NCBI GenBank assembly: GCA_014871385.1
Contig: CM026423.1
Span: 23,878,906-23,942,905 of the forward strand
Reading direction: 5' to 3'
Length of the DNA: 64,000 nucleotides
Origin: Ceratodon purpureus
Lineage: Eukaryota > Streptophyta > Bryopsida > Pseudoditrichales > Ditrichaceae
Positions 21,470 to 34,227 of the stretch are shown here, in pieces (positions within the stretch are counted from its first letter, which is position 1; the number at the start of each line of letters is the position of its first letter). Both the position numbers and the translations under genes were made by a program. The notes beneath the pieces were generated by a model. That model did not search any database, was not told where the DNA came from, and was given only the letters and a program-made list of their open reading frames with translations.

Positions 21470-22576
21470 ACAACGACATTGGATACTAGGTAAAGCCTAG
21501 ATCTAGTACATGGTTCAGGAGGTTCCTCTAGGAACACTACGACAATTCTAGATGGGTGCAAATGTTTTGCATGACCAAATCGGTGGTCATCGCATTGGCG
21601 AATGTCTTGTGACCTTCTGTTGAGAGTGAAAATACACGATACAGGCTTGCAATACCCGTGCTGGTTTGGGTAGTGTGGACGCTCTTCAAACTCTTGCATG
21701 GGGCCAATATGACAGTGTGCTTTGAGATGTTTGCCATCCGCAGAAGTACCATATCTATGGTGCTCATGGAGGCAGTGAATGCTATAAAGGACACGTTGAG
21801 ACACCAGATAATGTGGCCAAGTGGGCAGAGGTTGCTAGATATTGAGGCCAAGTTCTCCCAACTCTGTGGTTAACCTAGTGTGGTGGGAGCTGTAGACGGC
21901 ATGCATGTGGCAATTTCAAAGCCTCCATAATTAAGAACCGAAGACTATTATTATTTCAAGACTGGCGGTTGCACACTCAATTGCCAAGCAATTGTGGATA
22001 ATGATAAACGATTCCTAGATTTGTACTTCAGAATGCCAAGTTCTACTATAAATGATCCCTGAATGCTACGTCGGTCTTCACTCTATAATTTTGGGATGCA
22101 CAACAATTTGATGACTCAAAACTACATTGTCCATGGCTTCTCTCCTTATATTATTGGGGATCTCGGATACCCTCTGCTACCTTCGCTCATGGTGCCCCAT
22201 AAGAGTGATCGCTAGGTGCCCGTCTTGGAGAGATTGTTCAATAGGAGGTTGAGGCGGGCCGTTGTGTCATTGAAAACGCCATCAACACCCTAAAGCAATC
22301 CTTTAAAGAATTGTTGGTGAAGTCCAACTTGCACGTGACGTTTGTGCCGGATATGATCCTTTCTTACGCAATTATGCACAACATTCTTTTGAGGCAGTCA
22401 CACGAAAAGGTTGAAGAGCTTCTCGAAGTACTCTGCAACAAGGACTAGATACAGCAGTGGAAGACAAAGATGGTGATATAGAAGAAGCCACTGATGGCGT
22501 AGGAGACCTCGCTGCTCATGTTGCACGAGATATGAAGCATGGCCAACTGGAAGTATTCCTTAGCACGCAAAGATGA
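21470..22576 (+). pseudogene. PIF/Harbinger transposase remnant (DDE_4, HARBI1-like)
   Basis: Conceptual translation gives the order typical of HARBI1-type nucleases. First comes an N-terminal helix-rich region (TKSVVIALANVL; RRSTISMVLMEAVNAI; IMWPSGQRLLDIEAKF). Then VGAVDGMHVAISKPP carries the first catalytic Asp, YYFKTGGCTLNCQAIVDN follows, GDLGYPLLPSLMVP carries the second Asp, and VIENAINTLKQSFKEL the Glu. The frame is broken by several stops and at least one frameshift (near 22250), so it is dead. The C-terminus runs to TGA 22576 (RDMKHGQLEVFLSTQR). Terminal repeats and a TTA/TAA duplication were not found. Confidence 0.85.
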
Positions 22577-23070
22577 CCACAATTGTGAACTCCGAGGTAA
22601 ACCAGTACTGCCTCTTGAGTCTTAACTCATGTACAACATGTACATGCATTGTTTGAAGTCGCTGTAGTAATGCAACATTCAATTCCAGATAGGTCTGGAT
22701 GCATTTTGAAGAAGTTTGCATTCTATAATATAAATGTGGACAAACCAATTGAATATGCACGATTCTTTCATTGAAAACATTGTAAGCATACATAAAGAAA
22801 TTGAACTTTACGTATTATCCAAAAGATTCATCTAATTTCTACTTGCTCTCCATGACTACAGTAGTGGCTAGAGTTGGGAGGTCAATAGAAAAGGGAGTTA
22901 CAGTGTTGGCAGGGCCCGCACTGTTGCTACAATGTCCCATTGATGATTGCTCTGGCCACCGATGCTTGGTTGCCTAGGTGCATGTTGGTGGGCAATAGAG
23001 CCGCTATATACGGAAAAGGCGGTGCTGTCGCAAAGAGGAGATGGGCACTAGGTGCCATGGTTGAATGTGC

Positions 23071-24225
23071 TCATGAGTTTGACATTGTCAATGTCTTACT
23101 TAAAATATTGGAGAGCTGTGACAAACAGTTGACCATCTCAACTTGCTTCGGTATGGCGAGTCTTGCATTTTCCTTTGTGATTGTCGCGTTTTCATGCATA
23201 CGCCTATCTTTCTCCCTTTGATATACCATTTGCTCCATGAAAAGCTTCAGTTGTACCTCAATTTTAAAACGCTCGAGGAAGCGGCTTGCATCGGCAATTT
23301 CTTGCATTTGAGCCGACATGATGGTATAGTCGGCCTTTGTGGCTTCTGCAATGATGGTATAGCCCAACAAACTCTTCCTCTTCAAAGCTGTATTTCCCGT
23401 CCTCTTTGTGCATAGCGTACTGAGATGTGTGAGACAAGCTAATTACTTATAGGCAAATCTCAGGTGGCATGCCAGCGGATGGACAAAAGACTAGGCTGTA
23501 AGCTGCTTTTGGTTGAAGTGCTTCTCTGAGGCGACCGTGGCGGTGATCAAGAATCTTCTGTGTTCTCTACTAGATCTAAATGCGGCCTGTCCATGGGGTT
23601 GTCCATCTTGGGTTCACACTAAACTTCCTCCTCTTCTTTTCTGTCATGTTGTGGTGGCCTATAATTTGCGTCGTTAGGGAACAACAAGTCTCGTATGTGT
23701 AGAAGCTAGATTTGAGGGCAGCTCCCTTACCACTCGTATATAGAATCAAAAAAATCTTGACCAAATAGTCATGGTAGGGCCTCTGCTTTGCGTTCCGCGG
23801 AGTTCATTTCCGAGTACTCTGGTGAGTTCCTCTCCTTGGGGCTTAAATAGTCATGCAGGCCCATCACGCAAACAGGGTGAAAATCCAAATTGCATAACAT
23901 AATGTGAAACCCAAAGCCACTTACTAGTCTCTGGAATCATTGGGTCTTGTGCGTTGATAGTATCTAGCATCTTGAGGAACATCTCACGTTTTTCCAAAAT
24001 TAAGGCAAAGATTTTGAATGGCAGTCAATTCCAGCCTCTATCCTGACGAGCCTACTTTGAATGGCTCGAAGTGGGTATTGCAGAAGCCATTGCTGCGGCT
24101 CGCCGCACTCCCACAGTGGGCGTCGTTGGGGCCATTGGTTTGGAGGATCAAAAGCGTGACAACATAACACAACCTGCAAACGATTAGATTTAAGTCGTCA
24201 GCACCGTCTTTGCGTGACCTCATTA
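23071..24225 (-). pseudogene. Possible second ORF of the Harbinger-like element
   Basis: The clearest piece is 23071-23385 on the minus strand: a 104-codon charged, helical frame (SRFLERFKIEVQLKLFMEQM) ending in TGA. Upstream, to about 24225, coding-like fragments appear in changing frames (ILEKREMFLKMLDTINAQDP; PPNQWPQRRPLWECGEPQQW). It converges on the transposase remnant. PIF/Harbinger elements usually carry a second gene for a Myb/SANT-type protein that works with the transposase, and the position fits, but I cannot see a clear Myb domain. This could also be unrelated. Confidence 0.35.
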
Positions 24226-24299
24226 ACCTCGCAAGTACTCATTTCTGCATTGGAGTGTGTGTCTTTGTTTTGCACGTCCAGTCTCGAAAGAAGCATGGA

Positions 24300-27200
24300 A
24301 TTGTAAGGTACATACAATTGAACAGTAATAACATATTAAATCTATTATTTATAATTTAATAAGAATATTGAGATTCAAATGAGTTTTTGATTTCAAATGA
24401 ACATACCTTTGACTGGCATTGCAGTGGAACGAGTACGAGTGGTGGGCCAATTAGGGGCGTTGTACACTTGCGAGTTCACGAGACTGTTCATTCAAAAGAT
24501 CAAAATTCTTGCAACTCATTAGTCATAGGTTAGAAAAGCCTAATTTTAAGAACAAAGAAATCATGATGACTTGAGGCCAAAGCTACACTTCTACACGTAC
24601 CAGTAAAGGAAGAGGAAATATTTTAGATGCAAGTTATTGTCCATTTCATCATTGTCGTGGCTAAGTGGAAGTGCACATTGAAGACTCAGCACACATGAGT
24701 ACGAGTGTGCAATGGACACGGCGTAAGTAATCGCAATGCCTAACCAAAAACTACCTACCTGTGAATACAATGCTTCACCAAGAAGTAGCTATCTATGTAA
24801 ACTCGCAACGAGTGACCAATTTCAAAACTGTGAGTGCGTAGACATAATAATAATGCATTTGTATTCCACATACAATGGCTTCTAACAAGCATCATAGCAG
24901 TGGCTAGACAGCATTACATAGTGAGTGCAACTCACACTCTAGACTATGAAAGACATGGAGGCAAAAGACATCAAGGAGCAAACAAAATATCATGAAAACT
25001 TTGCAGGAAAAAAAAAAAACAATTAATAGAAATCATTGCAGAGAAATGCGACAAGATGGAGCGAAAGCGTACCTGCTGTTGAAATTTGCAGCTCAGGTAC
25101 GTCTTTTGAAATCCTGTTGCATTATATAGTAGCTGCACCTTGTCTGGTTGCCGACTAAACAGTCATAATTTCAATCAACGCTCTTTTGTAATTCGCCACT
25201 TCGTGCTCGAGTACGTAAGACTACCCTCGTAATTTGCACATATACAAATTCTAAAGATTTTAGCATCCCACTAAGCTGGCAATTAAACCATAGTGCTTGC
25301 AAAAGTAATGGCCCTTATTTTCCCTACTATCGCTCTTACTAGGGTGCCATGTAGGCCTCTACATAGGCTCAGTAGATAGCAACAACCCAGGGTGTGAACG
25401 TACACTAACTTTTAGCGGTATATCTGCTCAAAGACCGCAACCATACTACTAAGTGCGGACGTCTCTTAAGTTGTTTCAAGTGCAATTACTTTCTTTAGTA
25501 CTACCTATGTAGGAATGTTACATTAAATAAAGCATAATAATCCTTTGAGGATGAAATTATACTATTCTAGACGAGCTTTCTATCTCAAATCAATACAGTT
25601 CATTTTATTATACAATTAAAGACTTCTTTACATTCTCGGAGCATCATTTTGCACTTTTATTCTAAACCGGTAGTTTTTGATCCAAGGGCAATGGAGTAAG
25701 GAAGTTAGTCTATGTAGTAGGTCAAAGTAATTTGACTTGTACCAAATGGTAAATGGAAGCAAAGATAAAAGAGTGTGGGACATGATTCACAAAATTATGG
25801 TTTCAAATGAAAAAAAATAAAAATCTATATTGGCTTCATGGAATTACACACCTAGCTAAATCCTTAAATGCTTACAATGAATGTACACCAAAAACTATCT
25901 TTTAACATTTCTTTGAAAAACATGTTAGTTTTTCCAATTTCATAACATTCATTTGCAATTTCAATCATAGAATCTTATGGCCAACTAATTAAGACATTCT
26001 TTTCCAAATTTTTAAAGGGAGGAACAAACGAATTGCAAGATCACAATTTTTAAAGTTTAAATAAAAGTTCTATTCAATCTTTCCAAAAGGTGAAATCGCA
26101 CCTTCGATGAATTTTCAAAAAATACGCTTTACAAATTTGTCGTTTAATTCATTTTGTATAGATTCTCAAGTACAAAAAAAATAAAAAGACAAAACTTTTA
26201 TTTTCATCTTCAAAAAAAATGTAAATCTCAGTAAGATGTAGAATAGAGTATATAATCAAAAACCTTTGCAATTTATATTTTTGAAAGATTTTTAATACTG
26301 AATTCATAATGAGCTATTAAAGTCATTTTTCATCAAGGCTTGATCGATCCGCTTGCATAATTTGACTTGCCATATCTTTTACCACACTTATTAAAATTGA
26401 CTTAAATCAAAAATTATTATTTAAATATGAACCTCTACAAAATGATGATATTTCTCTTTATTTTTTAAACATATATTTGAATTTTATTGTGGCTACCTGA
26501 ATTGAAATTCAAACATTCACCCATTCATAAATCTTGCATTACATATCAAAATCTTATCAAAACAAAGCTTGACATGTAAATAATGACTTAGACAATCTAC
26601 ATAAAAAATCTCCAAAATTAATAATTATTTTTGACACTGTTGGACCTTGCCCAAAATAGCAAGCAACCTCATACTTATTGTCTGGGCATTTAAGGATCAA
26701 ATAAAGAAGCGTTACTTTCTTCATTAAATTTTGATAAATACTAATAAAATCCAATTTGTAGTTTAGAATTTTTTATGTGCCATTTGTTCAAAGGAAATAA
26801 TACAAAAGAACCCAAGAAATTCTCTTCAAGTCTCTTATCTTGCAAAAAAATTTGAAGGACGTTATGTGTTAAATTAAGATTCTAAAAGCTATTGAAGTAA
26901 AGATTTGAGCCTAAAGATATGCCACTTTGTACTTCATAAACTTGGATGAAAACAAGAAGTATCACTCGCACTAAGGTAGAAACATCCATTCATAACTGCA
27001 ACCCAATCATGACCCCTATAATATCACCAAAATGTGCCAAGTTGAGAACCTAAACTTGAACACAACTGTACTAAAATTTCACGAGAACCAATGAGATGGA
27101 AGTAGGAACCTTCACTTCAAAAGTTTGTGTAAAATTGTTCTTGCCTCCAAAAATTCTGATTCTAAGACCAAACACTTCCTCTTCGATTTGTTAATACATT

Positions 27201-28326
27201 CATGATTTCACTTCATGCTCTTTGCACTACCATGTTACCGATTCCCTTGTTCTGTCATGAATGGGTGTGCATACCTTACATGGTACTGAGTTTCTAAACT
27301 TTAGTTGTTAAATTTATATCACATCAATAATGGCCACCTAAGAGGATTGGTCCGATGCTGCTTGAGTCGATTCCAACAACCAGTGAGTTTTCAATCTGGA
27401 CGATTCAAGTCCCAGCGATTCTGACATAGTGAAATTCCTTTCATTCGAGTCATTGCCCTGTAGATATTTCTTGCCAAGCCCTTCAATGAAAACCAGTTGA
27501 AGAATACCTGTAGAAAACTGTATTGCAGATAGTTGTAACCAAGCTAGCATTGACAAATTAAAAAAGTCTTCATCTTCTGTGATAGGTCCTACGAGGATAG
27601 AAAAATATGGTTACCTGCTAATTTTTTAGGTAATGATATACACACATAACCTAGAGAAACTGGTCTCTGCGCTCAACAGCATGGGCGATATAATTGCTTG
27701 TGCATGAATGCTGGGAAACTAGCCTAACAGTCTTTCCCCTATAAACAATTACTGGATTGAGAATGACTACCAGAATGACTAGAACTGCATATCTGTTCAG
27801 CTCTGTTCAGATCTGAAACTATACAAACCGACCTTTTCAAAATTTAGCGACTGCGCCTGTGTGCACTATAGATCATACACTAGGGAAAATGTCCGGAGTT
27901 GCTATGTAACTTACTTTTCAGATTCCCGGTTACTCTCAGGCAACAATGGCTCAAGTTACAATGCTTGGTTGTAGCCGGCTAAGTAGTCTTTAAAGTGTTG
28001 TAGATAGCCGATTTTTGTCGAACTAGATTGACGAAATTGCACCTCAGAACCTCCTAATTTGAAGTGGTGAGCTGAGTCTGCACGAGAGCTTCGAAGTCAT
28101 TGGCCACCAGCAGAACAAGAAGACAGGAAGTAGATTCTGTTAACGAGGTTGTCAAATTTGTTTCAAGGCTCCGGATGTATACAAAGCATGGCCTAATTTG
28201 GACAAACCTCGCTGGGTCTTCAATTGTGGCCACTGAACCAGACAGTAGACCCTTAGAAGAGGATGTGAACTGCTGCTGGTGCAGAACCAACAGACACTAG
28301 AATCGTGGGAGTAATTAACATTACCA
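24300..28326. other. AT-rich gene-free stretch and 3' flank of PHO1
   Basis: About 3 kb with strong A/T bias and frequent A- or T-runs and no ORF of coding character, followed by the 3' region of PHO1 (transcribed leftward). ORFs on both strands at 27338-27556 and 28054-28300 have no recognisable features and probably lie in the 3' untranslated or flanking DNA. Confidence 0.5.
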
Positions 28327-31300
28327 TCAGAGGAATGCACCGTGACCAGACTCATCAAAGGGCAGTGGGACACTTTTGACTGCCCTATATTTACCAACGT
28401 TATTCAGATGCTCGTTCTCCAGTCTACATCATCCAACCACGCAACAACAGTGTTATCAACCCTAAAGCTCAGGTCATAGATGGTATCCAATAACAAATTC
28501 TCAATCATCACCTTCCACAAATCTCAAGGGCACAATCTTGCCACGTAAGTAATTGAATCTTTTTTCATGCTGAAGATTAGAGTATGGGAAAGATCTCAAT
28601 GAGTATAGTGTACCTATAGAAGTTCCAATGACCACGCCGGATCACCTCTAATGCAGCAAAAGTACCGTCCCAACCAGGTCGACTAAGTCCAGGTATGAAG
28701 TTGAACCTTTGGATTGATGAAAGCCATGCAATTCTTAAAACTATATTCACAGCCTGCACATATTTCAGATTCTTGCATTAAACAGAAGACGATGCTGTAG
28801 GAAATGTAGAGTTACTACCACAATAGAAGGGAACTGCACAGCCGCAAGGTAGAATATGCAGTAATAGGTAATGATGTTCTACCATAGAAATAAAGTAGAG
28901 ATACTTCTTCTTCAAGATGAGCTGATCTCTGAGCCACGGATTCTGTGAATGTTGTTGCAGCAGACCCCAGTCAATGACAAGGTCCCAGTAGAGCTGATAA
29001 AGCATTGCGATTATCGAGAAGATGATGAACATAACCAACCAGTACGTGGTTCCCCTTTCCACATATCGTGTTCTGATTGCAACAGCTATTAGTGCTGAAG
29101 CGTATTTGCCAGCATTCCAGAGCTGAACTTCGTCTCTGTCGTCATAATACCTTCTCAGGCACTGCACAAGGTCAAGTATTCTTTAGTAATTCATAACCTA
29201 TTTTTCGAATCAAACCGTTTTTCTGTTGTCTTTTTCATAATGTTGTTAGAAGAAGGGTAAAAATTCGATGTGTTGTAGAGGTTAAGAGCACTAACATTCA
29301 GGCCAAGGGTCTCACCTGTAGGAAACGCCACCAGTATGGTAGCATGGAGAAAAAATACAGCAATTCTCTGAACGGGTTCTTAGTGCCACAACCACCATTC
29401 ACTCGATCAAGAAAAAATCCACTTGAGTAATAGCACAACATAAACTCAATGTTCCGAAACAGAAATACTTGGCTTGTTAGTTGGTCCCCTAAGAAAAAAT
29501 CGGCCAACATAACCTGGAAAAGTTGAACACATTTTGCCACTTGGTTAAATCTTGTTGGAAAATGTGAGTTGATAAAACAAAAACCCTAAAATCTATAAAC
29601 AATTAAATTAATATACAAATACATAACTAAAAAATTAGAGGCACCTCAGAGCCAGTGTAAGTTAGAATCTAATCCCTCCACTCATGGATGCTCAAATCTG
29701 GCATCTGTACATGGTAAATCATAACACATGTAACATCGACAAAATAATTGAAATAAGCATCACGTACCTTGTAAAATGGTGCAAGAATGAGATGTCTCAA
29801 GCATCGAATGAAAAAATTCCGCGCAGATCTATACAATAAGTTGACTGGTGCAAAAAGAGCAATTAGAAACACCTGAACAGATGTCAAGTTGCAAATTCAG
29901 TCAGTACTTGTGGAGTTTGGATTTTATGGTGAACCGAATGATGATTTCAAACTTCTGCAAAATCTAAATTGAGGTGATCATTGTGACTAAGACAGAAACC
30001 ATACCAAGACAGAACCCAGCGGAATGAACTCAGATACATGAAACCCAGGAGCCTCCTTGGTGCTGATGTACAGATGAGCATTCATGGCGGCCAGCAAAAA
30101 GGTTGTGAATCCACTGGCAAGACACAGAACCTGCCGGTACCTCAGCTCCGTTCCTGGCCGATGCTCAAAAATAAAAGCGTAGTTGATGCGGGTTTGCTGC
30201 CAAGCATAAAGATTCCAACCGTACAAGAATAAATGCAGAAGCACCAGACCAAGGGAGCTGATGATCACCAACAATGAACGTCAGATAAGTGGTTAATTCG
30301 AATATGCAGCAAAGGATTTGAGCACTAGTGGAATAGACCAATTAGAAATGTGAACAGAAATAGATAAACACCTCACCTGAAAACAAAGAACACGGTGTTC
30401 ATGTATCTGACATCTCCTCGTGCTCTGACCGCCGGGGAAACACGGAGCATTACAATAAAAATGGCCAGTAGTAACATAGAAATGCCGGAAAATATACCTG
30501 CAGCATTAATCGCACTAAGAGTTTCATTAACTCATTTTTATCAATGAGTGGATTTACATTTTGCCATAGATATGCTAATGCCATGATTTCTTAAAGAAAT
30601 TGCACACAAGCTTCTTATTGCATGATACTCAATCTCAAGAACTTATAATGAGGTTCACAGTAACTTTACAGTTAAGACATATACTGTACCAAGAAAGAAT
30701 GTTGTCATGTGCCCAGAATGCTGTCGCTGTGGCCTCAACTGGGCCATAGCTTTCCGTCGATCATGTGACGAAAAGCTCTTTGTGAATATATCCTCTACTC
30801 TGGCCATTATCTTCGTTACCTGCAATTCAACGAGAGAGCAAACTTTATGAGTAAGAAGCTAAAGTCCCGCCTCAGAAATTGTTCATATTATCGCCATGAA
30901 CTCAATGAAGAAGATGTTTCATTTTACCGAGCAAACATATAGCAAAACAAAACTACGAAATTGAGCATCTGCTACATGCCATGGACTCATATATTCACAG
31001 CTGCAGCAGTAGGAGAGAAACATGGGGAAAGTGAGCGTGCAATTCTACCGTCTCATTTGAGAGATGGAGAATTTATACAAGAACGGATCAATGTACCTAC
31101 CTTGTTTGAAGTGGCAAAATAAGAACGCTCAACTTCTTTGAGGTACACAGGGGCTAGCCTCAATTTCACAGCTTTGTCATACTTCTTCATGATTTTGGCG
31201 AAAGCAACCAGATTTAGAGAGCTGCACACATTCATTATGTGGAAATACAAAAATTCAATGATCGCTAGATGCTCTTCATGACAAGTGAAGAAGTAAAATG

Positions 31301-33113
31301 GCTAGGCGATAGAGTAATGCTAGTAACGAAGAACTTGGTCAAGAGAGAGTTTTTTACAACTAAAACTCAACGTTCACACCATAATGTGACCATACCTGTA
31401 GCTTTTGAGGAGGTTGAGCCCCCGATAAAACTCAACGAAAGCTTTCACAAGCATTTTCTCTGAGGTTACAAGCTTTTTTTTGCTGAGACTCATGTCAATC
31501 ATATCCTGAATAATGGTCCTCGGCTCCTTGAAGATGTTCTTGAGCCTAGAACGTTGAGCCTCTTCATCTTCATCTTCCTCATCCTTATCCACAGTCACCC
31601 TGTGTTCAGTCTGAGCACCCTGCTGTAAGCCAGAACGAAAGACGCCCTTGTTGACGACAGAACGAAATGGACTCTCACTGCCGTTCATTGAATGGCTGTG
31701 GGAACCAGCCCTGCGAAGCTGAGGTTCAGAGCCAAAACTTTTTTGAGAATTCAACTTGGAAACCGCAGGTTCATACTCAGGCCCGTCGCCTCCTTCGGCT
31801 TCTTCAAACGACACCATCCTCTTATTGATTGGACTTTTGCTCTCGTCACCTTCTTCACTTGAAATATCGAAGTTCTCATAGCCAGCTTTAGCTGTGTTTA
31901 CCCTAGAGAGGTGCTTACCAGACGTCTCCGATCCAATCGACTGGAGAGATGCGATCTCATTTCCTTGAAACGACGCCGACAAACCTGAAAGATTGTGACT
32001 TCAAAGAATGAGAGATTAAGTAACGGAAGCAATAATAGAAAAACCAATTTCTGGACGCCTGATGTCCCTCGAAGGGCGGTTGTTGAAGCAGAACTTCATC
32101 CAAATTTCAAGATATAATTGAGCTACGAAGTACCAGCAACGAAAAGGAAAGGTCACAGAAGCAAAAGTAATGGATCATGTGGATCATGAAAGCAAAATAA
32201 GTCGAACTCAAATAATAATGGCGTGGATGTCATACACACCGATATCATCCCCTTCGTCATCGTCGACGTCGTCATCTGTTTCGTCATCGTCGCTGTCGTG
32301 ATCCTTGGCTTTTGCGGGCCCCAACATTTCCTTCTGGCGTGCGTGTTCTTGCTGGACCTGGAACAGTGTCAACAGCTGCTGCTCTAGGCGCTTTGCACGT
32401 GCAATGTACTGCTCCTCTTTCATCTTGTAAAATTTGTTCACCTTGTTGAACTGCGCATCCAATCGCTTGAAGAATTGCCTGTCTGCTTCGCTCGGCTGAA
32501 GCGGATCCAATAGCTCCGTCTCATACTGTTCAAACTGAGGATCCCCGTGACAATCTGCTTCTATTCTGTGCACCTGCCCAGATGAGATGATCACTCCACA
32601 TTACTTTTCCTCAAGTACATGTATCGTCAACAAATTCCAAATCTCAGCAACAAGCCACACTGTCGTATTAAGCCAATTTCTCCCGAGCACCTTGACTATA
32701 CCTTCCCCCTGACAAGATGAATTGCCATAGATTTTTCGTGCAATGTAAAGCCCAACCTCGGTGGAAATTCTACAAACATAAACCACATCCAGTCAAGATT
32801 GCCATACCACAAGAAAATCGCCAGGCTGCAATCCCTCTCCGCCACGACCGAGAGACATCCTCCCACTAGCGCCGGCATGCTTCATTTGGTTTTCGACATT
32901 GTGCTTGAACGTGGAGATATGTGTCATTGTTCGCGTCACCGTCCGAGTTAAAGTCCCGCTTCGAGCCAGGGACGCCGAATTGCCGTTCTGACTCCTTCGT
33001 AACCGGTCCTCCCTGACCTTCTTGGCATCCCTCTTCAGGGCCTTGTAATTGCAGTACGCGTCCTTCCATTCCGGTACAAGCGACTGCTCCAGCTGTTTCG
33101 CAAACTTCACCAT
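28327..33113 (-). CDS. PHO1: PHO1-type phosphate exporter (SPX-EXS), 12 exons, 890 residues
   Basis: Exons, 5' to 3' on the minus strand: 33113-32808, 32573-32240, 31984-31396, 31221-31101, 30819-30690, 30497-30377, 30257-30005, 29872-29768, 29513-29316, 29161-28883, 28753-28614, 28423-28327. All are GT-AG with consistent phases. The SPX domain is split: the N-terminal helix [20 protein letters not shown], a second helix pair near 130-167, and the Lys-rich inositol-pyrophosphate-binding helix KIMKKYDK at 419-426. A long acidic/Ser-rich linker (about 190-390) sits inside. Several membrane segments follow, then the EXS domain (GDQLTSQ at 662-668; [14 protein letters not shown] near 851-864). 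The C-terminus is [14 protein letters not shown]. In land plants PHO1 exports phosphate to the apoplast and is controlled by inositol pyrophosphates. Arabidopsis PHO1 is 782 residues, so this copy is longer, mostly in the linker. No damage seen. Confidence 0.96.
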
Positions 33114-33930
33114 AGCTAATAGCGCCTCTACCGCTGATCGATCTCCACGGAACTCTTAAATGCTCACAACTGGCTCAGCTCGCTAAATTGACCAGACCAT
33201 ACAACTCCTCTGGCGCCTCTACACTAATTCAAAACACTACAATCGGAACCCAAAGAAACTCAGAATGGGGCAGTGCAGCCAGTGCACGAGTGCGAAAGTA
33301 ATGAAACTCCGGCTCAAACACTGCACCCCCGACGCGCCGGGCCGGGCTAATCACAAGAGAGCACCTCACGGGTGCGATGCCCACCAACCCCAGGGGCGAA
33401 GCACAAATCCGACCGCGCCACCTCAGATGAGAAGAGGAGAGACGTGATCGCTGAATTCTGGATGCTGGATGCAACCTCCGGCGAGAGAGCCTCCCCGGCC
33501 TGCGAGTACAAGGAAGTACAGGATTCCGCATCTGGGTCCGTACTGGGGGCCACCCCGAGCCCTGATTCTGAATCTCGGCTTTGTAGCGGCCTTGCCGCGA
33601 CCTGTGTGACAGCGCCGGGGCCGCCGCTGCCAGCTCCGCTTTGACTCCACCCGGGTGCTACGTGTGGGTCGCCGACTTGTGTTCGGGCCCGAGAATTAGT
33701 CTTGTTCTGACACGTTCGAACTCATCTTGTGCTCGCGTACCGGGAATTGTGGTCGCCGGACAACTTCACCCACTGCGGACTCGGCTCAGCTCAGTGCCGA
33801 GCCTAGTGGGACTCATCTCTATGGCCATAAACTGATGCTCGGATAAGGATCATCGGCTCCGCTTCCACGGGAGAGCACACTAACGTATACCCATCGAACT
33901 CCCCGGAGAACCCTTTTTTAGCATGCAAGG
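33114..33930 (-). promoter_or_regulatory. GC-rich 5' region of PHO1
   Basis: The first 550 bases upstream of the PHO1 start are CG-rich compared with the rest of the window and carry overlapping ORFs on both strands that look compositional. This is the expected place for the promoter and 5' leader. I looked for a PHR1-type P1BS site (GNATATNC) and did not find one up to about 34900. Confidence 0.35.
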
Positions 33931-34227
33931 TGAAACTACCTACAAGTGGGCACTTAAGGATTATGTAAGGAATCTGTATTCTTGGAGTGATGAATGAGTG
34001 GGTTACTATTTTTCAAGAATAAGGAATAGAAAAAGATGAACTTTCCCTATTTTTTTGGTATTTTAAAGCACACACATAATTAAGTACAAATTTTAGAAGT
34101 GGAAATCTATAAGCGGGCACCCTAATTATGTGCGCATGAGGTACATGCAAGGGAGGTTAAATCTTTATAAAGGCAAGAATCTTGGGAGCACGCTCTTGGG
34201 GTGGTGCCCGCTTATAGGTAGTTTCAC
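33930..34227. mobile_element. 298-bp MITE upstream of PHO1
   Basis: The left end GTGAAACTACCTACAAGTGG continues GGCAC. The right end is its inverted counterpart with only two C/T differences over 24 bases. An internal TATAAGCGGGCACC motif at about 34109-34122 repeats part of the terminus. No clear target duplication is seen (A/T-rich flanks). No coding capacity. Confidence 0.75.

Noticed and set aside
27338-28300. Extra 3' coding exons of PHO1
   Set aside because: The EXS-coding exon ends with a natural PHO1-type C-terminus and TGA at 28327; the downstream ORFs have no family resemblance.
33372-33644. Plus-strand 90-codon ORF upstream of PHO1
   Set aside because: Lies in the CG-rich 5' region where ORFs are open on both strands by composition; no recognisable domain.
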